Below are positions 23,770 to 30,148 of a stretch of 30,148 nt of DNA, one piece after another. Made by a program: the position numbers and the translations under genes. The notes below the pieces were generated by a model. It worked only from the letters and a program-made list of their open reading frames with translations, ran no database searches and was not told the origin of the DNA. Numbering within the stretch: position 1 is the first letter of the stretch; each line of letters begins with the position of its first letter. The stretch lies in contig CAJUJG010000043.1 of NCBI GenBank assembly GCA_910586715.1, positions 1 through 30,148 of the forward strand. The letters are read 5' to 3'. Source of the stretch: an uncultured Lachnospiraceae bacterium. GTDB lineage: Bacteria; Bacillota; Clostridia; Lachnospirales; Lachnospiraceae.

Positions 23770-25473
23770 TTATAATTCACCCATGTAATCCCCTCTGAGC
23801 ATTTCATACTCTTTATTGATTGGGCGCTTTCCGGTTTTCGACCAGGTTTTTGCCGTAAAGTCATATTGCTCCCAATGCTCATCTATAAATCTGAATAACT
23901 TTGTGATTTCCGTTCCGCCAAGAATTTGGAACTGGTCTTCCCCTTCACCCACCACGCCCTCTTTTTTGAACCCTAATAACGGTGAATTCGGGACCAATTT
24001 ATATGCAAAAACGCATTTTCCTCTCGCCGCAAATCTCTCCGCTGTTGCATAATCCAACGCATGAGACACGAACTGGCTTGGCGGCACATCAGAAGACTTA
24101 ATCGCAAGTGCCCTCAACACCATTGAATACTCGTATTGTTCTGTATTCTGGCTATCCATTTTGATAATCGGCTTTAATAGATTTTGCCGCTTTTGGGCTT
24201 TTGATAATATTTTCCGATTTTCCATTATATATTCCTGTTCCCTTGGTATCGTTGGTCCCCTGAATACATACTGCAACGTGTTTACATATTGCCTGGTAAG
24301 GTAGGTTTCTTGAATTTGCTGTGCCCTGGCTCCAATCTCCCTTCTGCATACGCTGCCTTCTTCTGTGGCATCCAATGTCTTTTTCACCATACTACGAAGT
24401 TCTTCTTTATTAAAACATCCACCTTTCACAGCGCCCTCCAACGAACCGCCCTGGAGTCCCTGCAATGACATACACTTTCTTAGATTCTTTCCGCCTATTA
24501 TGGAAACCTCTGCATCCAAGACATCGGCATCTGTTTCTGGCAGCTCACCTTCAGACGCATACATGCCTACCCATAGCTTACGCATGTAAGATGAATATTT
24601 CCCACGCAATGCAAAAATCTGCTCTCCCTTTTCTGCTTCATAAGAAAAATCTTTCATATCACTGCATCCTTGTGTACTCCCTCCTGAAATGGAATTGCCT
24701 TTATTTGTCCAAATTTCAAGATGGCATAGCGTATCGCCTCCCTGGTATTGGTAATTGCCTGTTTTGCCGCTGATTGAAGTTATATATTCATCCTTCTGCA
24801 GTTTAAGCGTTGTCCTGGTCCCACCCATTCCTCCATGGTAGTGGGTTTCCTTATTGCCATCATAGACAAACTGTATGCCATCGACAACCCAGCCCGCATT
24901 CAACCTTATTTCCGTCACCCGCAGCCTATTCTGGACATATAAGGCATCATTAAATCTCAATACCCCTATAGGACGCTGATAAGCCACGTCAAATCCCAAA
25001 AAATACCTGTCATATTTTCCGGAAAAAGATTGATAACACTTGCCATCGTCACTGAAATAATAGCTTTTGATTTCCCTGCATTTATCTTTTTTCCCCGCAG
25101 AAAATTCCCTGCCTAAATTTGTGCGGAAAGAAACATATGCCATCACTTCCAGTGGGTAATCTTCCCACATGCCAGTCAGCCAGTCAACCCGCGTAATATG
25201 CTCCCCTTCCTTAAAGATAAATTCGCTCATGCTGCCTCCAGGCCCGCCGTACCATGTTGTGCATTCATCTTTATTGTAGACAAACTGAATCGCATCGACA
25301 ACATATCCTGACCTAATGCGGATTCCCGTAAACTTTTTATACAGCCCAAAATTCCTATCATCAAAAGATTCATAGGTTTCTTCTTCACCATTTTCTGCTG
25401 ATGCCAAAAGACTACGCGTAGCCTCTTTGTCCAAATCATCTTCTGCCATGCTCCTGCATTTATACACTTCCAT
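23770..25473 (-). CDS. Two jacalin-like lectin domains fused to an ADP-ribosyltransferase-like domain
   Basis: 567 residues. Jacalin-like domain 1 (about 42-165): FTGIRIRSGYVVDAIQFVY, WYGGPGGSMSEF, GEHITRVDW, VSFRTNLG. Domain 2 (about 169-304): VTEIRLNAGWVVDGIQFVY, HYHGGMGGTRTTL, DEYITSISG, LEIWTNKG. Both match the jacalin pattern of IDxIQ, HGGxGG, ExIT and F-TN. The C-terminal part (about 400-545) has the order of an R-S-E ADP-ribosyltransferase: YVFRG (R405), SQFVSHALDYATAERFA (S470), and GEDQFQILGGTEI where the ExE motif is expected; here Gln is seen instead. No signal peptide or membrane helix. Start at 25473, because AAAGGAG lies just before it and the longer form would cover the promoter. 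Likely a sugar-targeted effector or toxin; its secretion route and target are unknown. Confidence 0.72.
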   Translation of the reverse strand: MEVYKCRSMAEDDLDKEATRSLLASAENGEEETYESFDDRNFGLYKKFTGIRIRSGYVVDAIQFVYNKDECTTWYGGPGGSMSEFIFKEGEHITRVDWLTGMWEDYPLEVMAYVSFRTNLGREFSAGKKDKCREIKSYYFSDDGKCYQSFSGKYDRYFLGFDVAYQRPIGVLRFNDALYVQNRLRVTEIRLNAGWVVDGIQFVYDGNKETHYHGGMGGTRTTLKLQKDEYITSISGKTGNYQYQGGDTLCHLEIWTNKGNSISGGSTQGCSDMKDFSYEAEKGEQIFALRGKYSSYMRKLWVGMYASEGELPETDADVLDAEVSIIGGKNLRKCMSLQGLQGGSLEGAVKGGCFNKEELRSMVKKTLDATEEGSVCRREIGARAQQIQETYLTRQYVNTLQYVFRGPTIPREQEYIMENRKILSKAQKRQNLLKPIIKMDSQNTEQYEYSMVLRALAIKSSDVPPSQFVSHALDYATAERFAARGKCVFAYKLVPNSPLLGFKKEGVVGEGEDQFQILGGTEITKLFRFIDEHWEQYDFTAKTWSKTGKRPINKEYEMLRGDYMGEL

Positions 25474-25512
25474 CTTCTGTATCTCCTTTTCAGATAGTAA
25501 TATTCTAACCAA

Positions 25513-25541
25513 ATTATACTTATTTCATGATACAAAGTCAA
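25513..25541 (-). promoter_or_regulatory. Near-consensus promoter of the jacalin-ART gene
   Basis: TTGACT (25536-25541), exactly 17 nt, TATAAT (25513-25518) on the minus strand, 40 nt before the start. The gene is transcribed by itself. Confidence 0.8.
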
Positions 25542-25593
25542 CATACACAGCTCTGCCCACCACCGTCTATCCAAACGAGAGCATACCGCAATA

Positions 25594-26023
25594 TTGGATA
25601 CTGTCACTCCATCCCATTTCATTCCGGTTTTGACCTTATCGCGCAATCCTACGGCGCACGTTTTATCAGCAGCAGGCTTGCTTTTGATTACGGTTCTTCC
25701 CGATATTCTGCCGTCTGCATTTGCGGGAATTTTGATTGCCGTAATGATTAATGCCATTGGCGGAGGGCTTTTGGAAGTGCTTGTGAGTCCTGTTGTGGAG
25801 GCATGTCCTTCCGACAATAAAGAAGGCGCAATGAATATGCTGCATTCCTTTTACTGTTGGGGACATGCCGGGGTTGTGCTGCTTTCGACATTGTTTTTCC
25901 ATATCGCCGGCATTGAAAACCGGAAACTGTTAATCGGGCGTTTTGGCAGGGATTATTTTTCTGGTGCTGCTGCTGATTGGAATTGTTCTTTACAGGAAAG
26001 TGAAAAGGGGATCTCCAAACTAA
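25594..26023 (+). pseudogene. MFS transporter remnant (frameshifted, N-terminally truncated)
   Basis: Frame 1 gives membrane helices typical of an MFS permease: AAGLLLITVLPDILPSAFAG, INAIGGGLLEVLVSPVVEAC, then AMNMLHSFYCWGHAGVVLLS, up to IENRKLL near 25932. The next expected helix, GVLAGIIFLVLLLIGIVLY followed by RKVKRGSPN and TAA at 26021-26023, is in a second frame, so a frameshift lies near 25935. The N-terminal half is absent; upstream is the promoter of the divergent jacalin-ART gene. Its stop overlaps the stop of the converging reductase gene. Confidence 0.75.
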
Positions 26024-26940
26024 TGGATTTCCCCCGCATTCTTCTCCTCAAGGCACTTAACCGCATGATACGCAAATTCATTAAACGGCGTTTCCACTCC
26101 GAGTTCCTTCCCCATGCGAATCAGCGTTCCTGAGAACATGTCAATCTCTGTCGGACGTTTCGCGTCCAAGTCCTGCAGCGTGGAAAAACGGCTGTCTGGT
26201 GCAATCGCCGTATTGTTTCCGGCAGGATTATCCGTACCCTTAATATCAATTCCTTTTTTTGCCGCGACTGCTGCCACTTCGTCCCGCAGCCTGTCGCTGA
26301 TATATGCCAAATGCGCGCTGTCCGTGTATGCTCCGAAACCGCAGTTGATAATTGCCTGCGGAATGTTTTTGCTGATGTTGAGCGCATACTTGTACCAAAT
26401 ATCCTGCTCAATATTGCGGCTGACATGAAATCGAATATTTGTTCCATTCAGCAATGTTTCCAATGCACGAACACGCTCTGTCCGCTCCCCGTTCGTTTCC
26501 CCGAAAAACAGCCCGAGTGTCACGGCAGGATTGTATTTTATTTCATTGCCTACTCTCTGCGACGCAATCTTCATGAACGAATAAAGCATATGCTCCATTC
26601 CAATCCGATCCCCGATTACCGCTTCACTGTCAACCCCGTTTAACGGGCTGATGACAAGTGTGTGAGGGGCTACGATTTGTTCAATGCCTGGCAGGCACTC
26701 GTGCAGCGAACCGTATTTTACCGCGACGATTAACAAGTCCGCTCCCGCCGCCTCCTGCGCAGTCTTCACGTTGAGCGCGTATCGTTTCCCATTAATTACA
26801 ATCCCGTTTTCGGAAAGCCTCTCCTTTCGTTCCCCCTCTGCAATAACCCATAAATCCGCATCTGATTTTTCCGATAATCCTGCAATAAAATAACTTCCAA
26901 TCGCTCCCGCGCCGATAAGCGCTATCGTTTTTAATTCCAT
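26020..26940 (-). CDS. Ketopantoate reductase family protein (PanE/ApbA-like)
   Basis: 306 residues. N-terminal Rossmann fold IALIGAGAIGSYFIAGL binding NADP(H), then LLIVAVKYGSL and LVISPLNGVDSEAVIG, followed by the all-helical C-terminal ApbA_C domain (WYKYALNISKNIPQAI, RPTEIDMFSGTLI). The catalytic Lys and Glu of PanE fit the Lys in WYKYALN and the Glu in PTEIDMFSG. PanE reduces 2-dehydropantoate to pantoate for CoA synthesis, but many paralogues use other 2-oxo acids, so no gene symbol is given. Start at 26940, after AGGAGG; an upstream ATG at 26973 has none. It is 61 nt downstream of the PIN-like gene. Confidence 0.85.
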   Translation of the reverse strand: MELKTIALIGAGAIGSYFIAGLSEKSDADLWVIAEGERKERLSENGIVINGKRYALNVKTAQEAAGADLLIVAVKYGSLHECLPGIEQIVAPHTLVISPLNGVDSEAVIGDRIGMEHMLYSFMKIASQRVGNEIKYNPAVTLGLFFGETNGERTERVRALETLLNGTNIRFHVSRNIEQDIWYKYALNISKNIPQAIINCGFGAYTDSAHLAYISDRLRDEVAAVAAKKGIDIKGTDNPAGNNTAIAPDSRFSTLQDLDAKRPTEIDMFSGTLIRMGKELGVETPFNEFAYHAVKCLEEKNAGEIH

Positions 26941-27001
26941 CGCAATCCTCCTGCTATTTCTCTTTTTCCGCAAATCCCAAAACCATATATGTGTATTTCC
27001 T

Positions 27002-27502
27002 TTATCGAAATTTTTCCGCTGCCTTTAAAAGTTCCTCGTATAATTCATTCTTAATATGTCTTCCCGAATCCCGCAGAATATCTATCGACTGAACAATTTC
27101 CGAATAAGTTATCTTTCTTTTTTCCAACGCAATCATAAGAATGCCTATCGTTCCCATGATTTTTATACCCATTTGTTTCGCGACAGTTCTTCCCCTCATC
27201 TCGTCCATCAAAAGAATATTTCCCTGCTGCTCTTCGGTCAGAATAATTGCCTCGCTTTCCCCTGCATCAAGACCTGTTGCCCGCCGCAAAATTCCGACTG
27301 ATTTCTTATCCTCAACCTCGATGACCTCAATGTATTCACAATTCTTTACTTCCTGCGCCTCGCTTACAAACAAAGAATTTCGAGTCAGTTCCCCAAATAC
27401 TGCCTTTGGAATATAAACCTTGCCAAACAATTCGTTCAGCAAATCTAATTTTCCTATCTTCAGTAACGAAATCAAAGGTGTTGTATCCGCAATTGCAATC
27501 AT
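27002..27502 (-). CDS. DUF3368 family PIN-like protein (probable toxin)
   Basis: 166 residues. PIN-fold marks: first acidic residue in MIAIADTTPLISLLKIG, conserved GLDAGESEAIIL and LLMDEMRGRTVAKQMGI, placing Asp/Glu residues for metal binding. DUF3368 members sit beside UPF0175 proteins throughout bacteria and archaea and are viewed as ribonuclease-type toxins. The start codon overlaps the antitoxin stop (ATGA), so translation is coupled. It appears complete. Confidence 0.85.
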   Translation of the reverse strand: MIAIADTTPLISLLKIGKLDLLNELFGKVYIPKAVFGELTRNSLFVSEAQEVKNCEYIEVIEVEDKKSVGILRRATGLDAGESEAIILTEEQQGNILLMDEMRGRTVAKQMGIKIMGTIGILMIALEKRKITYSEIVQSIDILRDSGRHIKNELYEELLKAAEKFR

Positions 27503-27780
27503 GACAAATCAACCTCCAAGCTATGAAACGCCTTGATTTCCTCTTCTACCTCCGAAAAATTCATATTGTAATACGGCAGCCCTAAATCTTCATATATGCT
27601 GATTAACTCATATTTGTTCATTCCTAAAATCTCAGCCGCCCTGCCATGCGAAATTGTTTGATTATGAATATATGGGTACAAAAGCAGTGCATTCCTTTGT
27701 AGTTCTTCCTTTTTATCCGATTTTGCCAAAAAAAATGTCAATTCACTGGGCACTTTCAGTTTATACTCAACCATGTTCAT
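27499..27780 (-). CDS. UPF0175 family protein (probable antitoxin)
   Basis: 93 residues. The pattern ALLLYPYIHNQTISHGRAAEILGMNKYELISIYEDLGLPYYN is the UPF0175 helix-turn-helix core (LY..GxIS.GxAAEILG). It probably binds the promoter and neutralises the adjacent PIN-like protein. Start at 27780, 8 nt after GGAGGT. Upstream (27790-27830) is AT-rich with TTGTTT, 17 nt, TTATAT as a weak promoter. Confidence 0.82.
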   Translation of the reverse strand: MNMVEYKLKVPSELTFFLAKSDKKEELQRNALLLYPYIHNQTISHGRAAEILGMNKYELISIYEDLGLPYYNMNFSEVEEEIKAFHSLEVDLS

Positions 27781-27973
27781 ATTATTACACCTCCAGTTCA
27801 CAATATAACATATTAAATTATAATGAAACAATTATTATGTATTTTATTATTCCTTTAAAAAGTTATGCATCTACACAATTATCTGCACATGCTAACTTTT
27901 CAAATTGCAAACAATTCAAATTCTTATGAAAAAATAGCATTAAACTACCAATTACACTAAATTACCTATTTTA

Positions 27974-28276
27974 CTATAGTTCTATTAATAATTGTTGCAT
28001 TAATTTTTGTGTATTCTCTATATCTGCTTTATCTACAACGGAATTTGCAGAGTGAATGCTTCTGCATGGAATTAATATCCCTAATTCATGACTTCCATTA
28101 TCTAACTCATTGCTAATTATTAATTCACTTGTTCCATAATCACTTACCTCTATCTGATAATGAATACCACATCTCTCAGCAATACGTTTTGCCCATCCTT
28201 CCGTGTTATCTACAGACGTGAATTCTTTCATATTATGAGAGGCTTTTAAAATACTCTCAAATCTTTTTTCTTTCAC
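27974..28276 (-). pseudogene. C-terminal fragment of an M42 family aminopeptidase
   Basis: 100 codons from a GTG. WAKRIAERCGIHYQIEVSDYG, then GTSE, and ILIPCRSIHSANSVVDKADIEN, then LMQQLL, match the last third of M42 (PepA/glucanase-like) metallopeptidases, including the final metal-ligand His in the IHS motif. The usual length is about 340 residues, and the part with the other metal ligands is absent. It is joined by a GTGA overlap to the radical SAM fragment before it, apparently through a deletion junction. No ribosome site of its own is seen. Confidence 0.6.
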
Positions 28277-28717
28277 ATTTCTTTATTTTCTGTCTTTGAC
28301 GTGTTTACTTCACGTCCTTGCAACAATTCCAAATTCAATTTAATAAAAACATTAGGATACTGCTTCAAAAAATGCTTTGCAAACGCTTCAAATTTTTCGA
28401 CAAATTCATCAATTCCATCATACAATGGAGTTACAGCCACAGATACCCGTATTCCATTATTATAAAATGACTTTATCGTTTCAATTGCTTTATGAAAACC
28501 TTCAGACTGCCGTACTGAAAAATACGACGCACTATCATAACCATCTATATATTTTGATAATTTCCAATCATATCCTCCGTCCATAGGATTCCATTACTTA
28601 AAACCGTTACAGATAAGCCTAAATTATGAGCATGCTTTACTATTTCCTCAAAAGTCTTCATATACAGTTACCTCTCCTCCTGTAAAAGTAACCCCTTGTC
28701 CTCCTGCTTTTTTGAAG
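28273..28717 (-). pseudogene. Middle fragments of a radical SAM peptide maturase
   Basis: Read on the minus strand in shifting frames: LSDFKKAGGQGVTFTGGEVT, then VYEDF and a stop; EIVKHAHNLGLSVTVLSNGI, then LWTEDMI in a second frame; KLSKYID-DGYDSASYFSVR and GIRVSVAVTPLYD, then LELLQGREV in a third. These are consecutive pieces of a radical SAM/SPASM-type enzyme (TGGE SAM-binding motif, SNGxLW, ISxDG). The CxxxCxxC motif that should lie before TGGE is missing, as is the SPASM end. At least three frameshifts or deletions; inactive. Confidence 0.7.
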
Positions 28718-28918
28718 TCAGATAAGCTTAAATATTTTAAGTTCTTCTTCACTCTGCAAAACTAACCACATAATTCCTTCTGTATATATTACTAAATACG
28801 TATTCTTATATTCCACTATTTCAAGTTCCTTGGGAAATAAATATCTCTTGTTAATATCTATCTCCGCCTCAATCACTCTGTCTTCTCCCGTATCTGTTTC
28901 TTTGTTTATCTCATCCAT
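28718..28918 (-). pseudogene. N-terminus of the same radical SAM gene
   Basis: 66 codons from an ATG with GAGG 7 nt upstream. INKRYLFPKELEIVEYKNTY, then LVIYTEGIMWLVLQSEEELK, then IFKLI and a stop. Such a leader-binding-like start (a strand-rich segment ending WxVLxxEEQxxFFKLL) precedes the radical SAM core in several peptide maturases. Its last codons overlap the next fragment (SLSDFKK) in another frame, consistent with deletion of the cluster-binding region. Confidence 0.6.
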
Positions 28919-28997
28919 TTTTATACCTCATAATATAGCTTTTCTTTGCGCCATGAATCCGATTACAGAGTTTGTGAAACAATTCCTGTAATATATA

Positions 28998-29032
28998 GAA
29001 AATGGATGTGAACTCTCTCCACACCCATTCTC
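28998..29032 (-). terminator. 15-bp hairpin upstream of the radical SAM remnant
   Basis: On the minus strand GAGAATGGGTGTGGA pairs throughout with TTCACATCCATTTTC (four G-U pairs) around GAGAG, followed by TATATATT. Its place between a possible peptide gene and the maturase resembles the partial terminators of peptide-maturase operons. Confidence 0.5.
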
Positions 29033-29062
29033 ACAATTTTCAAATTAATCTTCCGATAGAAA

Positions 29063-29165
29063 CTAATTTTGATTTTTCTCGCAATTTTTAAAACAGTACA
29101 TTGCATTAATTCTTGCGGAATCCTTTACTTTTTTAACAGTCCAAGTAACCTTAACTTTTTTTCAT
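29063..29165 (-). pseudogene. Possible small peptide gene interrupted at an A7 run
   Basis: ATG at 29165 reads MKKS and stops. With one A fewer in the A7 run (29156-29162) it would read MKKVKVTWTVKKVKD, then SARINAMYCFKNCEKNQN and stop: 33 residues, two Cys near the end. It lies upstream of the decayed maturase and downstream of a promoter, as a precursor peptide would. No Shine-Dalgarno sequence is visible, so this is speculative. Confidence 0.25.
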
Positions 29166-29207
29166 TGTGCTACATTATAATTGTATATACAATTATAATG
29201 TAGCACA
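29166..29207. repeat. Perfect 42-bp palindrome
   Basis: Two 21-nt halves meet at 29186/29187 (TGTGCTACATTATAATTGTA, then T, and its exact complement). It overlaps the -10 region of a minus promoter (29197-29225). Such a site would bind a dimeric or tetrameric repressor, or form a cruciform. Confidence 0.85.
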
Positions 29208-29225
29208 CAACATATTATATGTCAA
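29197..29225 (-). promoter_or_regulatory. Promoter overlapping the palindrome
   Basis: TTGACA (29220-29225), 17 nt, TACATT (29197-29202) on the minus strand; the -10 lies inside the palindrome, so a bound protein would block it. It points towards the radical SAM remnant. Confidence 0.5.
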
Positions 29226-29345
29226 GTTTTGCTATATTAGTTTCACGACAAATACGCTGCATGCTATCATTCATCATCTTCCACGATTAAAATTCTGTAC
29301 ATTTTCAATCTGTTTCCCCATGATCCATTCTTACTTACACATTAA

Positions 29346-29387
29346 GAGCGACCGCTATATCCTTTTTCAGTGATATACCGGCCGCCC
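29346..29387. repeat. GC-rich imperfect hairpin
   Basis: GAGCGACCGCTATATC and GATATACCGGCCGCCC pair at 13 of 16 positions around a 10-nt loop. It stands out in AT-rich surroundings. A terminator or mobile-element end are both possible. Confidence 0.5.
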
Positions 29388-29794
29388 TAATTCATTTCAA
29401 TATCCAATTTTTTCCTCTTTCTCGGCATTTACTTTTCTCTTTTTTCTTCTTCCCTGTACCATTCTTTTTTTATTTGCCGAATTTTTTATGGTACTCTATT
29501 TTCTTCCGGTTTTTGCGTCCTCTTTGTGTTCCATTAATCCGATTACTCTTTCTGAAACATTCTCTTAATCTTCTCCTATGTGTACAATCCTCTTAAATAC
29601 ACATTCTCTCATTCTCATATTCGTTAAGGATTTTCATTTTCATCAGATTAAGGTTTGTGTGCCATCCAATGGACTCATCTCCTTTCTTAAGCATACCCTT
29701 TATCGCTATTGTTTACGGTTTCCGAAAATATATAGGATAAAGCTGAAAGATTAATGGTATCTTTTATGCTTTTCTCTGCTCTTTTTGTAATTGT

Positions 29795-29823
29795 AGGATA
29801 ACACTATTTTCAGGAACTTTCAA
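29795..29823 (-). promoter_or_regulatory. Promoter candidate in the end region
   Basis: TTGAAA (29818-29823), 17 nt, TATCCT (29795-29800) on the minus strand. The 12-bp direct repeats at 29854-29887 lie 31-64 nt upstream. Confidence 0.35.
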
Positions 29824-29853
29824 GAGGTTTCGGGAAACTTTCTCAATACTGTC

Positions 29854-29887
29854 ATTTTGTACAGTTCTTGTCGTTATTTTGTACAGT
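29854..29887. repeat. Two 12-bp direct repeats, period 22
   Basis: ATTTTGTACAGT at 29854-29865 and 29876-29887. The spacing is close to two helical turns, and each holds a TGTACA palindrome. A TGTC precedes each copy. A regulator binding site is likely; iterons are less likely with only two copies. Confidence 0.6.
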
Positions 29888-30148
29888 ATTTTCTGAATTT
29901 TCTGACAATAATCCTTTGCTTCGCAGCCCTTCCCTTAGAATGATACGTGATAGCTCGTTTTTCTATCGTTTATACGAAACGCAATGTTTCGTTGTTTTAC
30001 GGAGAGAATCTAAAGTCTGCCGAAGCATTGATATAATAATCTAAAAGAAACTGCCTTGCCTGTTTGCCGACAGACTAGTGTACTGACTCGTTCATATTCA
30101 GGCAAACCTCCTTGCCTATTTCCCTGAGAGCACTACTTCCCAAGCCTC

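Larger units (their letters stand above)
28919..30148. other. 1.2 kb AT-rich region without a convincing gene
   Basis: It contains the hairpin at 28998-29032, a possible small peptide frame (29063-29161), the 42-bp palindrome with overlapping promoter (29166-29225), a GC-rich hairpin (29346-29387), a 33-codon minus ORF (29593-29694) with weak support, a minus promoter with upstream direct repeats (29795-29887) and the inverted repeat ACGAAAC/GTTTCGT (29974-29992). The rest has many stops in all frames. It looks like eroded mobile or regulatory DNA. Confidence 0.5.

Noticed and set aside
25227..25817. 196-codon minus-strand ORF overlapping the jacalin-ART start
   Set aside because: It covers the near-consensus promoter and N-terminus of the jacalin-ART gene in another frame and runs antisense to the MFS remnant; no family resemblance.
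29167..29373. 68-codon plus ORF starting in the palindrome
   Set aside because: It begins inside the 42-bp palindrome, has no ribosome site and runs through the GC-rich hairpin; composition is not protein-like.
29593..29694. 33-codon minus ORF (MLKKGDESIGWHTNLNLMKM...)
   Set aside because: Ribosome site is weak (AAGGG right next to the ATG), no family recognised; kept only as a note in the end region.
29854..29887. CRISPR array
   Set aside because: Only two 12-bp units with a 10-nt spacer; no cas genes in the window.

Overview
The window looks like a chromosome segment of a low-to-moderate GC Gram-positive anaerobe of the class Clostridia, most likely family Lachnospiraceae. This is inferred from: the gene order ireB-ruvX-DUF1292-rnjA-mltG(like)-trmR-trhP, which mirrors the Bacillus yrzL-yrrK-yrzB-yrrL-yrrM-yrrN/O string; a type III glutamine synthetase; a ThiI without a rhodanese domain paired with its own cysteine desulfurase; strong AGGAGG-type ribosome binding sites; and several protein types common in that family, such as a His-less HPr-like protein. 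I could not run a database search, so the taxonomy is an inference.

Layout. Positions 1-3900 carry two minus-strand genes: a large membrane-anchored extracytoplasmic protein with a degenerate C39-like end, and a SAM methyltransferase. Positions 3900-6800 are a plus-strand unit: ECF sigma factor, membrane partner (probable anti-sigma factor) and two small lipoproteins. Positions 6800-9220 (minus) hold a MATE exporter, an HD phosphohydrolase and tRNA-Gln(CUG). Positions 9380-17160 hold glnN with a long leader containing a terminator-like hairpin, then the core operon for tRNA wobble modification (trhP, trmR), RNase J, a truncated MltG-like protein, DUF1292, RuvX and IreB. Positions 17160-23250 hold mtaB, a His-less HPr-like gene, thiI and iscS (a sulfur-relay pair), and a chemotaxis receptor.

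From 23.3 kb on the window becomes accessory. It holds a broken toxin-antitoxin pair, an intact 567-residue gene combining two jacalin-like lectin domains with a C-terminal ADP-ribosyltransferase-like domain under its own near-consensus promoter, a frameshifted MFS transporter remnant, a ketopantoate reductase, an intact UPF0175/DUF3368 (PIN-like) pair, and a decayed radical SAM locus joined to the tail of an M42 aminopeptidase. The last 1.2 kb is AT-rich, has no convincing gene, and carries a perfect 42-bp palindrome, a GC-rich hairpin and 12-bp direct repeats.

Two things stand out. The first is the jacalin-jacalin-ART architecture, where the usual catalytic ExE appears as QxQ. The second is a recurrent structured leader placed directly before the ribosome binding site of unrelated genes (sigma factor, anti-sigma, MATE, mltG-like, thiI, iscS). 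It shares a GGTTGAA start, an AAATTTG/CAAATT hairpin and the tail GAAAGGAGCAT-NNTTAT. In two genes it creates a decoy ATG immediately next to the Shine-Dalgarno sequence.
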